From Flavobacteriia bacterium (GTDB lineage Bacteria > Bacteroidota > Bacteroidia > Flavobacteriales_D > Crocinitomicaceae), in contig CANGOF010000010.1 of the NCBI GenBank assembly GCA_947455515.1, positions 1 to 46,587 of the forward strand: 46,587 nt of DNA, read 5' to 3'. Below the pieces are notes generated by a model. That model did no database searches and was not told the DNA's origin. It saw nothing but the letters and a program-made list of their open reading frames with translations. The position numbers were made by a program, and so were the translations under genes. Below, one piece after another: positions 25,235-33,782 of the stretch (its first letter is position 1; each line of letters begins with the position of its first letter).

Positions 25235-25591
25235 ATGAGACCTTATTTCTATTCCGATTTTCTATCTACCTATGTTAAATCTATTTTTAGTGATAGAAAT
25301 GTTCCTGTAAACGAGCAGTTTTTAGAAGAATTATACGCTTATATTTTTGCGAATAAAGACACATGTGTTAATAAATATGGAGAATTTTTGGAATCAACGA
25401 TTCATGCATCCATCGTTTTCAATTACTTGAAAAATTACTTCATTCAAGATATAGATAACGAAAAATATACGTTTTTAGTTCGATTGGCTTCTGAAAAACA
25501 ATTAAAATCGTTAACTGCAAATTTGCTGTATGGAGGTGATTTTACAAATCGAATTCAAAAAGCACTTTATGAAACCTATGCTTTAAATTGA
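25235..25591 (+). CDS. Small hypothetical protein
   Basis: The 118-residue product has no signal peptide or membrane segment and no family I recognise. It is predicted helical, with aromatic-rich stretches (MRPYFYSDFLSTYVKSIF, YAYIFANKDTCVNKYG). The gene stands alone between a terminator and a repeat-bearing convergent junction. The codon use looks like that of neighbouring genes and no overlapping better ORF is present, so it is probably real. Function unknown. Confidence 0.65.
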   Translation: MRPYFYSDFLSTYVKSIFSDRNVPVNEQFLEELYAYIFANKDTCVNKYGEFLESTIHASIVFNYLKNYFIQDIDNEKYTFLVRLASEKQLKSLTANLLYGGDFTNRIQKALYETYALN

Positions 25592-25626
25592 AATTTACCA
25601 ATTTTTTTTGAGTCTTGTAATTTACA

Positions 25627-25654
25627 ATTCATAATTCATAATTCATAATTCATA
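25627..25654. repeat. Four tandem copies of ATTCATA
   Basis: Four perfect 7-base units lie at 25627-25654 in the convergent gap between the 118-residue ORF and the prenyltransferase gene. Similar AT heptad runs occur in intergenic DNA of Bacteroidota. This copy probably has no coding role. Confidence 0.85.
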
Positions 25655-25656
25655 AA

Positions 25657-26646
25657 TTAAAGTAACCACCAATAGAATGGGGTCATAATTCCAACTAACA
25701 TTGCGAGCTTGAGGATTTTATCTATTCGCTTTAGATTTTTCGGTGTAGAAGCAGTAAGGATTAATAAGATTAATCCTAAACACACAAATAGCGAAGAAAG
25801 AAAAACAGGTAAGGTAGCCAATAGGTGAAGTAGATGATTTTGATTAATATGCATAGATAAAAACCATACATATAACAGGGGAACACTACTCAAAATAGCA
25901 AATGCAATCCATTTTGCAGCAATTTTTCCAAGAACAATTGGAATTGTTTTTGCTTGTAGTAACTGATCTCCCTCTACATCTTCCATGTCTTTCACAATTT
26001 CACGACCTAAATTGAGTACAAATGCAAAAAAACAAAGCAGAAAAATAAAGTTTCCAGCATCTAAAAATCTTTTTTTCCAATAACTTACAGCATGATCAAG
26101 GGAAATTGGAATGGTGATTTTGGAATGTAAAGACGGATTTATTTCATACGAACAGATCTGATAAAAATGAAATCCGCTTAATAAAATCACTAAGGACGTT
26201 AAAGAGGCAATTAATACATTTCCGACAATAAATTTTCGTTTAAAATAAACGGAATATAACCACAAAGCATTGATGGAAATCAGTTGGATAAAAACATACA
26301 AAAAGGTGTGGTAAAAAATACTTAAATAAATACCAAGGCTAAATGCAATCGTATTAAAAGCCCAATGCCAGATGATTGCGCGACGTTTGGTCATGTATTT
26401 TGTTACTACCAATTTTTCTGGTCGATTCACTTTATCTGCTTTGACGTCAAAATAATCATTGATGATATTTCCTGCAGCCGCAATTAACAATGTAGAGATA
26501 GTTAACAGAAAATAATTAAACTGTTCAAAAAGAATATCTACTGAAATCTTACCTCCAATCGTGAAATAAAAGAAACGTACCGCATACATTGTTAAGGCAA
26601 TGATGAACAGATTTTTGATACGTATTAGTCTTAAAAAATGTGTCAT
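25657..26646 (-). CDS. UbiA-family prenyltransferase (geranylgeranylglycerol-phosphate geranylgeranyltransferase-like)
   Basis: The 329-residue integral membrane protein has about eight or nine hydrophobic segments and the two UbiA aspartate-rich motifs: NDYFDVKADKVNRPEK and REIVKDMEDVEGD. These bind Mg-diphosphate of the isoprenoid donor. The NDYFD and DMEDVEGD forms resemble the Bacteroidota digeranylgeranylglyceryl-phosphate-synthase-like subgroup more than menaquinone MenA, but the acceptor cannot be fixed by eye. Its start overlaps the upstream OmpA gene stop by four bases (ATGA), so translation is coupled to a cell-envelope gene. The C-terminus ends at the ATTCATA repeat. Confidence 0.85.
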   Translation of the reverse strand: MTHFLRLIRIKNLFIIALTMYAVRFFYFTIGGKISVDILFEQFNYFLLTISTLLIAAAGNIINDYFDVKADKVNRPEKLVVTKYMTKRRAIIWHWAFNTIAFSLGIYLSIFYHTFLYVFIQLISINALWLYSVYFKRKFIVGNVLIASLTSLVILLSGFHFYQICSYEINPSLHSKITIPISLDHAVSYWKKRFLDAGNFIFLLCFFAFVLNLGREIVKDMEDVEGDQLLQAKTIPIVLGKIAAKWIAFAILSSVPLLYVWFLSMHINQNHLLHLLATLPVFLSSLFVCLGLILLILTASTPKNLKRIDKILKLAMLVGIMTPFYWWLL

Positions 26647-28634
26647 TTCACTAAGAATTTGTATTCTGTTCTTCGATTAGATTGATGTGCTTTTTCAATT
26701 TCGTTCGCAACAGTAAGTTTGGCGATTTGTTCATCCGTAATTTTCGGTTGACTTTCACCATAACCTTTTGCGAATAATCGTGTAGCATCAATTCCTTGTT
26801 GAATTAAGTAATTAAGAACAGAATTGGCACGACCTTCCGAAAGTTTCTGATTTTCTACCGCATCCCCACGTGTATCGGTGTGACCACCAATTTCAATACG
26901 TAGACTGGTGTTTTTGACTAATAAATCACGTAATTTATTTAATTCCACGAATGATTCTGGGCGTAATTCCGTTTTATTTAAATCAAAAAACACGTTTGCT
27001 AATACTACTGGAATATCACTTCCAATTGGAACCATCTCGATATTCATATGAACCGCTTCTTGATCTTGTCCTGGTAACATGTTAAAGTTTGAAGAGTAGA
27101 AGTTATATCCTGGATAAGAAACACTCAAAGCGTATTCTTGATTGATTGGAAGGGAAACCAAAAATTCTCCTGTCAATTGATCCGCTTCTGAACGAATAAC
27201 TTCTTTTCCTGTTTTCACATCAACTAATTGAAACTTACCAGAAATTGGCTTTTTGGTAGTTGCATCTATTACCAATCCTTCAAAATAAAGTGTTTTTATT
27301 GGTTTCATTTTTTCTGGCATTTCAAAGTAATAAATATCTAGATCACCATATCCACCTTCACGATTGGATGCAAAAAATCCAATTTCTCCATCCGGACTCA
27401 CTAATAATGAGTTTTCGTCATTTTTTGTATTAATTGGATAACCTAAATTTTGAGGGTCGGCCCAGTTACCATTTTCATCTTTTCTCGTTACAAAGATGTC
27501 AGACCCACCCATATTAGTGTGTCCCCTGGAAGCAAAATACAAAGTTTTTCCATCAGGGTGTATAACTACGGATTCCTCCTCAAAAGGAGAGTTAATGTTA
27601 TTTGGCAATCTTTTTGGTTGTGACCAAGTTATTCCATCTTCTAAAAGCGTAGATACAAAAATATCAGAGTTCGGTAATTCATTCCTTTTACTTACTCTCT
27701 TGATAAAATATAATGTTTTTCCATCAGAAGAAAATGAGGGTTGTGTTTCCCAAGAAGACGAATTTACAAAACCAGGTAAATTTTTTGGATTTGTCCATGT
27801 TCTGCCAATTTTTTTTGATATGAATAAATCACAACTTCCGTAGCCAGTTCTATTTTCTCCATAACTATCACTAGATTCAGCACAACAAACAAAGATCAAA
27901 GACCTACCATCTGCTGAGATAGTAGGTGCACCTTCATTAGCCGAAGTATTTATATTTGCTGGCATAGGAAGTGCTTTTGTCCATGCTGAGTTAACTAAAT
28001 TAGAAACAAAAAAATCTTCTTGTAAAAATTTACCTGTACTAACTCTTCTAGTAAACAATAGCGTTTTTCCATCTACAGTTAGTGTAGGAAAATATTCAGG
28101 GTCTGCAGTATTAATTGCCGGACCAATATTAATAGGATTAAATTTAGTGGGATTTTTCATTGCATTCAATGCAAAATAGCTTGATTGTAAGGCTTGATTT
28201 GCTTTAGGAATGTTTTGTTGATTTGCTTGCTTATTATTCACGTAAGACTCTAACGTTTGAATGCATTCTTCATAGTTACCAACAGTATATTGTAGCATAC
28301 CTAAATAATAATATGTACTTCCGGTTTGACTGTGGTAGGGATTGATTTTAATTGCTTGTTTGTAATAATCTATTGCTAATTTTGGTTGATTTGTATATTC
28401 TGCAAATTCACCTGCCATAACATATGCTTCCCAAAAGTTTGGATCTTTATCGATAGCTTTATTTAATATTTCTAAGCCAAGTTGATAGTTTTCTTGTCCA
28501 TATTGATTTTTATTCAAACGAGGAGCTTCCATACCTTCTTCATAGAGCGATATCGCTTTTTTGCTTTTGGTTGAATATTTTTGTTGTGCGAAAGTCGCAG
28601 AAGTAAATAGTAGTAAAAGAAGTAGTAATTTCAT
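26643..28634 (-). CDS. Second PorE-like TPR/PD40/OmpA protein
   Basis: The 663-residue protein has a short signal peptide ending ATFAQ, TPR repeats (about 30-150), PD40 blades (about 175-430; GGSDIFVTRKDENGNW), a carboxypeptidase-regulatory-like domain (about 447-520) and a C-terminal OmpA domain. The OmpA domain carries IGGHTDTRGDAVENQ and LSEGRANSVLNYL. The order is the same as in the 947-residue protein at 20733, with fewer beta domains. Peptidoglycan-binding Asp and Arg positions look intact. It overlaps the prenyltransferase start by four bases and lies 81 bases downstream of queE. Which of the two paralogues is the T9SS PorE component cannot be decided from this window. Confidence 0.88.
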   Translation of the reverse strand: MKLLLLLLLFTSATFAQQKYSTKSKKAISLYEEGMEAPRLNKNQYGQENYQLGLEILNKAIDKDPNFWEAYVMAGEFAEYTNQPKLAIDYYKQAIKINPYHSQTGSTYYYLGMLQYTVGNYEECIQTLESYVNNKQANQQNIPKANQALQSSYFALNAMKNPTKFNPINIGPAINTADPEYFPTLTVDGKTLLFTRRVSTGKFLQEDFFVSNLVNSAWTKALPMPANINTSANEGAPTISADGRSLIFVCCAESSDSYGENRTGYGSCDLFISKKIGRTWTNPKNLPGFVNSSSWETQPSFSSDGKTLYFIKRVSKRNELPNSDIFVSTLLEDGITWSQPKRLPNNINSPFEEESVVIHPDGKTLYFASRGHTNMGGSDIFVTRKDENGNWADPQNLGYPINTKNDENSLLVSPDGEIGFFASNREGGYGDLDIYYFEMPEKMKPIKTLYFEGLVIDATTKKPISGKFQLVDVKTGKEVIRSEADQLTGEFLVSLPINQEYALSVSYPGYNFYSSNFNMLPGQDQEAVHMNIEMVPIGSDIPVVLANVFFDLNKTELRPESFVELNKLRDLLVKNTSLRIEIGGHTDTRGDAVENQKLSEGRANSVLNYLIQQGIDATRLFAKGYGESQPKITDEQIAKLTVANEIEKAHQSNRRTEYKFLVK

Positions 28635-28676
28635 AAGTATCGTCTTAAATAAGGAGTGTATTTTTCAGTCAATCAG

Positions 28677-28716
28677 GCTCAGTGAAGTCGAACTATGCTG
28701 AGCGAAGTCGAAGTAT
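28677..28716. repeat. Tandem 20-base repeat GCTSAGYGAAGTCGAASTAT, two copies
   Basis: Copies at 28677-28696 and 28697-28716 match at 17 of 20 positions. The segment also contains an inverted match (GCTCAG with CTGAGC), so it can form a hairpin. The sequence TTCGACTTCGCTCAG on the minus strand resembles a dispersed intergenic element common in Bacteroidota. It lies between queE and the OmpA gene and touches the last base of the queE stop codon. Confidence 0.8.
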
Positions 28717-29339
28717 CATGGTATATCTAAATATTTATGTGTTTGCAAAGAAATTCGCCATTTCGGATTGTTCTTCACATATTCAACGATGATTGGTAGG
28801 TTTTTATTTTGTTTAGACCATTCGGTTTGTAAATAAAGTTTACAAGAAGGCTTCACTTTTTCGGCATGTTTTTCCGCCCATTCTATGTCCGAAGGATGAA
28901 AAATCACTACTTTCAATTCGTCTGCTTTTTCATAAGCATCTGAAACAGGATCTTTGAATTTTTTCGGGGAAAAACAGTACCAATCTATGTTTCCTTTCAA
29001 TTCGTAGCATCCAGATGTTTCGATGGCAACTTCATAGTTGTTAGCATGTAAGGCATTGACCAAATCATGTAAGTCATACATTGCAGGCTCTCCGCCGGTA
29101 ATTACAACAAAGTCTGTAGGTGTTTTTTTTATTTCTTCGATTAAGGTAGCGATGGAAAGTAGTTTGTGTTTTTGCGCTTCCCAACTTTCTTTGACGTCGC
29201 ACCATACACAGCCTACATCACAACCCGCAATTCGTATGAAGTATGCAGAGCGACCCGTATAGTTTCCTTCTCCTTGAATCGTGTAAAAATGCTCCATAAT
29301 TGGTAGCGACAAAGAAGTTTTGAGTTGATTTGTGTCCAT
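28716..29339 (-). CDS. queE: 7-carboxy-7-deazaguanine synthase (radical SAM)
   Basis: The 207-residue protein converts 6-carboxytetrahydropterin to 7-carboxy-7-deazaguanine in queuosine/preQ0 synthesis. Evidence is the N-terminal FYTIQGEGNYTGRSAYFIR block, the radical-SAM cluster motif CDVGCVWCDVK (Cx3CxxC), VVITGGEPAMYDL and the C-terminal WRISLQTHKYLDIP, all typical of QueE. The second half, including YCFSPKKFKDP, fits the same family. No other queuosine genes lie nearby. It is divergent from the DksA-like gene and heads a leftward run with the OmpA and prenyltransferase genes. Confidence 0.95.
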   Translation of the reverse strand: MDTNQLKTSLSLPIMEHFYTIQGEGNYTGRSAYFIRIAGCDVGCVWCDVKESWEAQKHKLLSIATLIEEIKKTPTDFVVITGGEPAMYDLHDLVNALHANNYEVAIETSGCYELKGNIDWYCFSPKKFKDPVSDAYEKADELKVVIFHPSDIEWAEKHAEKVKPSCKLYLQTEWSKQNKNLPIIVEYVKNNPKWRISLQTHKYLDIP

Positions 29340-29434
29340 AAAGTAAAAATACGAAAAAAAGAGGTCTTAGGTTTCACTCTATTTTTATTCAATGAAGTAT
29401 TTTGAATTAGTATTTTAAAACAAAAAAATTCATT

Positions 29435-29442
29435 TATATTTG
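29435..29442 (+). promoter_or_regulatory. -7 box TATATTTG that overlaps the annotated TTG start
   Basis: TATATTTG matches TAnnTTTG 27 bases before the ATG at 29470. The TTG called as start in the ORF track at 29440 lies inside this box, so the real translation start is the ATG. A -33 TTG at correct spacing is not evident. Confidence 0.55.
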
Positions 29443-29469
29443 TTTCTCAAAAAAGAAAACAATATTCCA

Positions 29470-29850
29470 ATGGAAAAAGAAAAAAATAGATATTCAGACG
29501 TTGAATTACAAGAGTTTAAAGAATTGATTTTAGAAAAATTAAAAGAAGCAGAAAACGATTATTCTTTATTAAGCAAATCTCTTTCTTTATCGGATGATCA
29601 CGGTACAGATGATACAGGACGTACGTTCAATATGATGGAAGATGGTTCAGAAACGTTATCCAGAGAAGAAGTTGCTCAATTAGCTGCACGTCAAGAACAA
29701 TTTATTCAAAGTTTGAAAAATGCATTGATTCGTATTGAAAATAAAACATATGGAGTATGTAGAGAAACAGGTAAATTAATTCAAAAAGAACGTTTACGTT
29801 TAGTTCCTCACGCAACGTTAAGTATTGAAGCAAAAAACGCTAAGAAATAA
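29470..29850 (+). CDS. TraR/DksA-family zinc-finger-like protein, degenerate cysteines
   Basis: The 126-residue protein has an N-terminal coiled-coil region (LQEFKELILEKLKEAENDY) and the conserved DDTGRTFNMMEDGSE block. Its C-terminal pseudo-zinc-finger YGVCRETGKLIQKERLRLVPHA keeps only one of the four usual cysteines, a form I associate with Bacteroidota DksA-like proteins. DksA-type proteins bind the secondary channel of RNA polymerase, and a similar role is likely but untested here. The start was moved from TTG 29440 to ATG 29470 because the upstream TTG is part of a -7 box. lspA follows one base after the stop. Confidence 0.88.
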   Translation: MEKEKNRYSDVELQEFKELILEKLKEAENDYSLLSKSLSLSDDHGTDDTGRTFNMMEDGSETLSREEVAQLAARQEQFIQSLKNALIRIENKTYGVCRETGKLIQKERLRLVPHATLSIEAKNAKK

Positions 29851-29851
29851 T

Positions 29852-30538
29852 ATGTTTCGAAAAAAGTTATTCATTGTAGGGGCTGTAGTGGCCCTTATTT
29901 TGTTTTTAGACCAAGCGATGAAAATTTACATGAAATCATCCATGGTTGCTGCTATTGAACCAATCAACATTTTCGGTTCTTGGTTACGATTACAATATAT
30001 TGAAAACCCAGGAATGGCTTTTGGAACCACCTTTGGTAGTGGTATTATTGCCAAATTATCACTAAGTATTTTTAGAATTATAGCGATTGGAGGAATCGCA
30101 TGGTATTGGGTAAAACAAGCGAAAGCAAATGCAAGAATCGAGTTTTTAATAGCTATTGGATTCATTTTTGCCGGTGCTTTAGGAAATTTAATCGACTCCA
30201 TGTTTTATGATTTTATATTTCCTTTTGATCCTTGTTCAAGCTATAATCAATTTCCAGGTTCGGGAGTAAAAGCAATCTGCAATTATTTTGGGACAAATCC
30301 AGTCGAAGTGGAAGTTCGTTACCAAGGATTTTTATTAGGAAATGTGGTAGATATGTTTCAGTTTAATGGAAATTGGCCGAATTGGGTTCCATTTGTTGGT
30401 GGTAACGAACTTTTTCCTGCCATTTGGAATTTAGCGGATGGATCCATCACGATTGGAGTGATAATGGTTTTACTTCGACAACGCACGTATTTCCCAAAAG
30501 AAAAGAAAGTAGAGGTATCAGTATCTTCAGAAGAATAA
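29852..30538 (+). CDS. lspA: Lipoprotein signal peptidase LspA
   Basis: The 228-residue membrane aspartyl peptidase cleaves lipoprotein signal peptides at the inner membrane. Motifs are DQAMKIYMKSSM in the first TM region, ENPGMAFG, GALGNLIDSMFYDFIF (first catalytic Asp) and GNVVDMFQF (second catalytic Asp). A loop of about 40 residues between the last two motifs makes it longer than the roughly 160-residue E. coli protein, as is usual for Bacteroidota. The ORF-track TTG at 29825 lies inside the upstream gene; the ATG at 29852, one base after the DksA-like stop, is the better start. Confidence 0.93.
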   Translation: MFRKKLFIVGAVVALILFLDQAMKIYMKSSMVAAIEPINIFGSWLRLQYIENPGMAFGTTFGSGIIAKLSLSIFRIIAIGGIAWYWVKQAKANARIEFLIAIGFIFAGALGNLIDSMFYDFIFPFDPCSSYNQFPGSGVKAICNYFGTNPVEVEVRYQGFLLGNVVDMFQFNGNWPNWVPFVGGNELFPAIWNLADGSITIGVIMVLLRQRTYFPKEKKVEVSVSSEE

Positions 30539-30548
30539 AGTTTAAATT

Positions 30549-31805
30549 ATGTTACTCGCGCCCGGTGCTCACGGTTGGATTACCAAATACGAAGATTTAC
30601 TGAATAAAGGTGAAATCATTGTATCTGTAGAAAAACCAATAGGGTTTAGTTTGGAGCATTTCGCTCACTTGCATCTTTCACAATCGGGAATAGTTTTTGG
30701 ATTCCCTACGGAACTTTTATTTGCAACGGAGGTAGATGGTAATTCATGGACCACTGAAGAAAAATTAACCTTACTTTTGTTTGAATCCCATTTATTTATT
30801 TTTGTTTTAAATGGGGGAGATGCTGTAAACGATTTTGACAATTTTATCGCTTCTCTTCTTGCTTTTTATGGAAAGCACAACGCACCTACCGTTAGTAAAT
30901 TAATGGGTTTTTTCAAGAAAGAATCTTCGGTCGAAAAATTAGAAAATATTCTAGAAAAACGAACAGATATTAAATTGAATTTTAGAGATAATGCTTTCTG
31001 GGTAAATTATTTAAGCAATTCGTTTGTTTACCTTGATGTGATTCTTTATCATGAATATATAAAAACCCAGAAAACTATTATTGAATCTAATTACGAAGAA
31101 TTAGCATTAGATGTATTGAAGACAATTGTTTTTACAGGCTATTCAGATGGAGAATTACAACCAGCAGAAAAAGCAATGTTTGATGTTTTCTTGGCTTCTG
31201 CTAACTTAAATGATCAACGTAAAAAACAAGCGTTATATTACATTAAAAACGGAGCTTCTTTAACAGATTTATCTGCAATTTTCTCCCACATTTGGATGTT
31301 TAAACGTTTCTTAATTGATATTTCTGTTTTAACCATTTACACTAACCAAGAAACGTTAGTTAACGAGAAAGATTTTTTATTGAAATTCTGTGATTTCCTT
31401 CATGTTCCTAGAGAAGAATTGAATGAAACTATTGTAACAATTGAGCAATTTGTTTTGAATCACACCGATAAAATCTCCTTTCTTCAAAATAAAAATGCTG
31501 TAGAACATTTGTATGGAAATGTATCTAAACGTTGGATTAAAATTTTAGGAAGAAACAAAGATAAATTAGCTTTGGAGTTAAAACAAAGCAAAGAGTTGAT
31601 GCTTCTCATTAAGAAGTCTACGATTCAAGAATTAACCAAAGAAGAGAAGGAAAAAGTGAAAACGCAGTTTTTGGACTTGTTAAAAACGATGCCAGCGATA
31701 ACTATTTTTATGTTGCCAGGTGGCGCCTTATTACTACCTATCGTAATGAAAATAATTCCGGATTTGATTCCTTCTGCTTTTAGAGATAATGAAATTGAGG
31801 AATAA
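30549..31805 (+). CDS. LETM1-related protein with central TerB-like segment, cytosolic-facing copy
   Basis: The 418-residue protein has no signal peptide. Its C-terminal block LTKEEKEKVKTQFLDLLK followed by hydrophobic FMLPGGALLLPIVMKIIPDLIPSAF closely resembles the LETM1 membrane segment of mitochondrial ion-exchange proteins (P..FLLPV..K.FPN.LPSTF). A central stretch (FTGYSDGELQPAEKAMFDVFL) looks TerB-like. I recall the family being called LETM1-related biofilm-associated protein in Flavobacteria. The biochemical role in bacteria is not established. It starts 10 bases after lspA and is followed by a paralogue, so it is part of a run of closely spaced genes. Confidence 0.78.
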   Translation: MLLAPGAHGWITKYEDLLNKGEIIVSVEKPIGFSLEHFAHLHLSQSGIVFGFPTELLFATEVDGNSWTTEEKLTLLLFESHLFIFVLNGGDAVNDFDNFIASLLAFYGKHNAPTVSKLMGFFKKESSVEKLENILEKRTDIKLNFRDNAFWVNYLSNSFVYLDVILYHEYIKTQKTIIESNYEELALDVLKTIVFTGYSDGELQPAEKAMFDVFLASANLNDQRKKQALYYIKNGASLTDLSAIFSHIWMFKRFLIDISVLTIYTNQETLVNEKDFLLKFCDFLHVPREELNETIVTIEQFVLNHTDKISFLQNKNAVEHLYGNVSKRWIKILGRNKDKLALELKQSKELMLLIKKSTIQELTKEEKEKVKTQFLDLLKTMPAITIFMLPGGALLLPIVMKIIPDLIPSAFRDNEIEE

Positions 31806-31806
31806 A

Positions 31807-32940
31807 ATGCGTAAATTATTCGTTTGCATCGTATTTAGTGTTTTTTTATTTCATTCATTTGGACAAAATGCAGCTTTGACTTCGTTATATCCAAATTCTA
31901 GAGGTTGGATTAATAAGTATGAAGATTTATTTATTAAAGGAAATATCAGCTTTACGCAATACGTGAAAATTCCATCTCTGGTAGAAAAAACAATTGCCTT
32001 AGAACGTGTTTACCTTCCGGAAAGTTATCCTACTTTGATTTATGCAACTCGCATTTCAGACCAATATTGGACTAAAAAAGACAAAAGTAAACTGTTGTTA
32101 TTTGAATATTTTTTAAATGCTTTTATAGAAAAAAAAGGCTTGCCAAAAAATGACTTAGATGATTTTATTAATTCTTTAAGTGTTTTTTATCATGCAGATA
32201 CAACTAAATTATTCAGTAAACTTTTAAAAATTGATTTTTTAGAATTGAAAATTGCCCATAAAATCCAAATTCGCCGAAATTGGTTACGGAATCCAATGTG
32301 GTATCGTTCAGAAGCTAACGCATTATTGATGAATGAAATAACACAATTTAAGGGATTTCTTGAAAGTGGAGTTGAATTTTCAAAGGAATTAGCAGATACA
32401 TTAGAAAATTCGATTATTTCTTTTGTTGTGAAAGAATCTCGAAAAGATTTTATTATTAATTGTAAGGAGAAAGAATTAGTTGATTTTTATCTTGCTTCAT
32501 CTCGTTTATCAAAAAAAAACAAAAATGATTGGAGAAAAAAACTTGAAAATTCGGATACTAATCATTATTCAAATGGGTCAATTAAAAAAGGTGAACAAAC
32601 TACTTCTGCTTTTGATTTATGTGAGGATAATTTAACGAAATGGCAAAATGAAGCTGGTTTTAAGTGGTCTAGAATAAAACATCGTAATTTGTATAAATTC
32701 AAAATCGAAGTTGTCGAAACGAAAGAATTTTTTTCGCTTTGTAAAAAATCATTTAAAACAGACTTATCCTCAGAAGAACGTATCAAAGTAAAGAATCAAT
32801 CAATAGATTTATTAATGTGTATTCCCTCTACAATAATTTTCATAATCCCTGGTGGATCAATCATTTTACCTTTCGCTTTAAAATACATTCCTGTTTTATG
32901 TCCTTCTGCATTTAAAGACAACTCCTTAAAAGTACACTAA
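31807..32940 (+). CDS. LETM1-related protein, signal-peptide-bearing paralogue
   Basis: The 377-residue protein is a diverged paralogue of its upstream neighbour. The N-terminal RGWINKYEDLF parallels HGWITKYEDLL, and the C-terminal LSSEERIKVKNQSIDLLMCIP, IIPGGSIILPFALKYIP and CPSAFKDN parallel the LETM1-like tail. Unlike the first copy it begins with a signal peptide (MRKLFVCIVFSVFLFHSFGQ), so it would face the periplasm. The TerB-like middle is shortened and degenerate. The ATG at 31807, one base after the previous stop, is preferred over 31789 because it gives a normal signal peptide. Its stop overlaps the next start by one base. Confidence 0.75.
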   Translation: MRKLFVCIVFSVFLFHSFGQNAALTSLYPNSRGWINKYEDLFIKGNISFTQYVKIPSLVEKTIALERVYLPESYPTLIYATRISDQYWTKKDKSKLLLFEYFLNAFIEKKGLPKNDLDDFINSLSVFYHADTTKLFSKLLKIDFLELKIAHKIQIRRNWLRNPMWYRSEANALLMNEITQFKGFLESGVEFSKELADTLENSIISFVVKESRKDFIINCKEKELVDFYLASSRLSKKNKNDWRKKLENSDTNHYSNGSIKKGEQTTSAFDLCEDNLTKWQNEAGFKWSRIKHRNLYKFKIEVVETKEFFSLCKKSFKTDLSSEERIKVKNQSIDLLMCIPSTIIFIIPGGSIILPFALKYIPVLCPSAFKDNSLKVH

Positions 32941-33782
32941 TGTTAAAAAACGTTATAGTTATTTTCCTTTTTATTAATTGTTATTATCTAAATGCTCAGA
33001 ATATCGTTAGAATTGGATCATTACCTGAATCTATTTCAGAAACCTCAGGTTTAGTTTTTTATAATGATTCACTTCTTATAACTCACAACGATAGTGGAGA
33101 CAAGCCAATACTTTATTTTATAAATTTGAAAGGTAAATTAGTCCATCAAGTATTAGTTGAAAACGCCTCCAATACGGACTGGGAAGATGTATGTACAGAC
33201 AATCAAGGAAATTTGTATGTAGGTGATATAGGTAATAATCGTAACGATAGAAAATCACTTACTATTTATAAGATTTTGATGGATCGACTTATTGGAAAAG
33301 TGAAAGTGAATGCGGAAGTTATAACTTTTTCATATCCAGATCAAAAGTTATTTCCTCCAATGGATTCATTGAAAAATTTTGATGCAGAAGGATTGGCCTT
33401 TCATAATGATTCATTATTAATTTTTACAAAATGTAGAGCGACTCCTTTCAATGGATATTCCTATTGTTATAAGTTACCTACAACACCTGGGAAGTATTTA
33501 GCCAAAAAGAGTTTTGAATTATTTATTGGAAAAAAAGGCTTTATGAGAGATGCTGTTACTGCAGCAACAATCTGTAATAATAAACTTTATTTATTGACGT
33601 ATAATCGCTTTTTAGTCTACAATTACCAAATAGGACGTTGGGTATTTCAAGAGCAACATTTTACCAATCCTTATTCTCAGAAAGAAGCGATAATTACAAA
33701 AGACAATAGAACAATCTATCTAACAGATGAATTGCAAAAAATTGTTGGAGGTGGTAAATTGTATAAAATGGAACTCAAATGA
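32940..33782 (+). CDS. Secreted beta-propeller-like protein of unknown function
   Basis: The 280-residue product has a signal peptide (FLFINCYYLNAQ) and repeated short strands. Conserved-looking blocks include ETSGLVFYNDSLLITHNDSGD, NTDWEDVCTDNQGNLYVGDIGNN and NFDAEGLAFHNDSLL. The pattern of HNDSGD then DWEDV then GDIGNN fits a widespread secreted propeller-like family without a firm function. It starts within the stop of the LETM1-like gene (TAATG) and overlaps the HAD phosphatase start by four bases. Co-translation is likely. Confidence 0.72.
   Translation: MLKNVIVIFLFINCYYLNAQNIVRIGSLPESISETSGLVFYNDSLLITHNDSGDKPILYFINLKGKLVHQVLVENASNTDWEDVCTDNQGNLYVGDIGNNRNDRKSLTIYKILMDRLIGKVKVNAEVITFSYPDQKLFPPMDSLKNFDAEGLAFHNDSLLIFTKCRATPFNGYSYCYKLPTTPGKYLAKKSFELFIGKKGFMRDAVTAATICNNKLYLLTYNRFLVYNYQIGRWVFQEQHFTNPYSQKEAIITKDNRTIYLTDELQKIVGGGKLYKMELK

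Noticed and set aside
25627-25654. Possible CRISPR array from the short regular repeats
   Set aside because: The ATTCATA units are 7 bases and contiguous with no spacers, and no cas genes are present.
29825-29851. TTG start for lspA at 29825
   Set aside because: It lies inside the DksA-like gene, and the ATG at 29852 directly after the stop gives a normal N-terminus.
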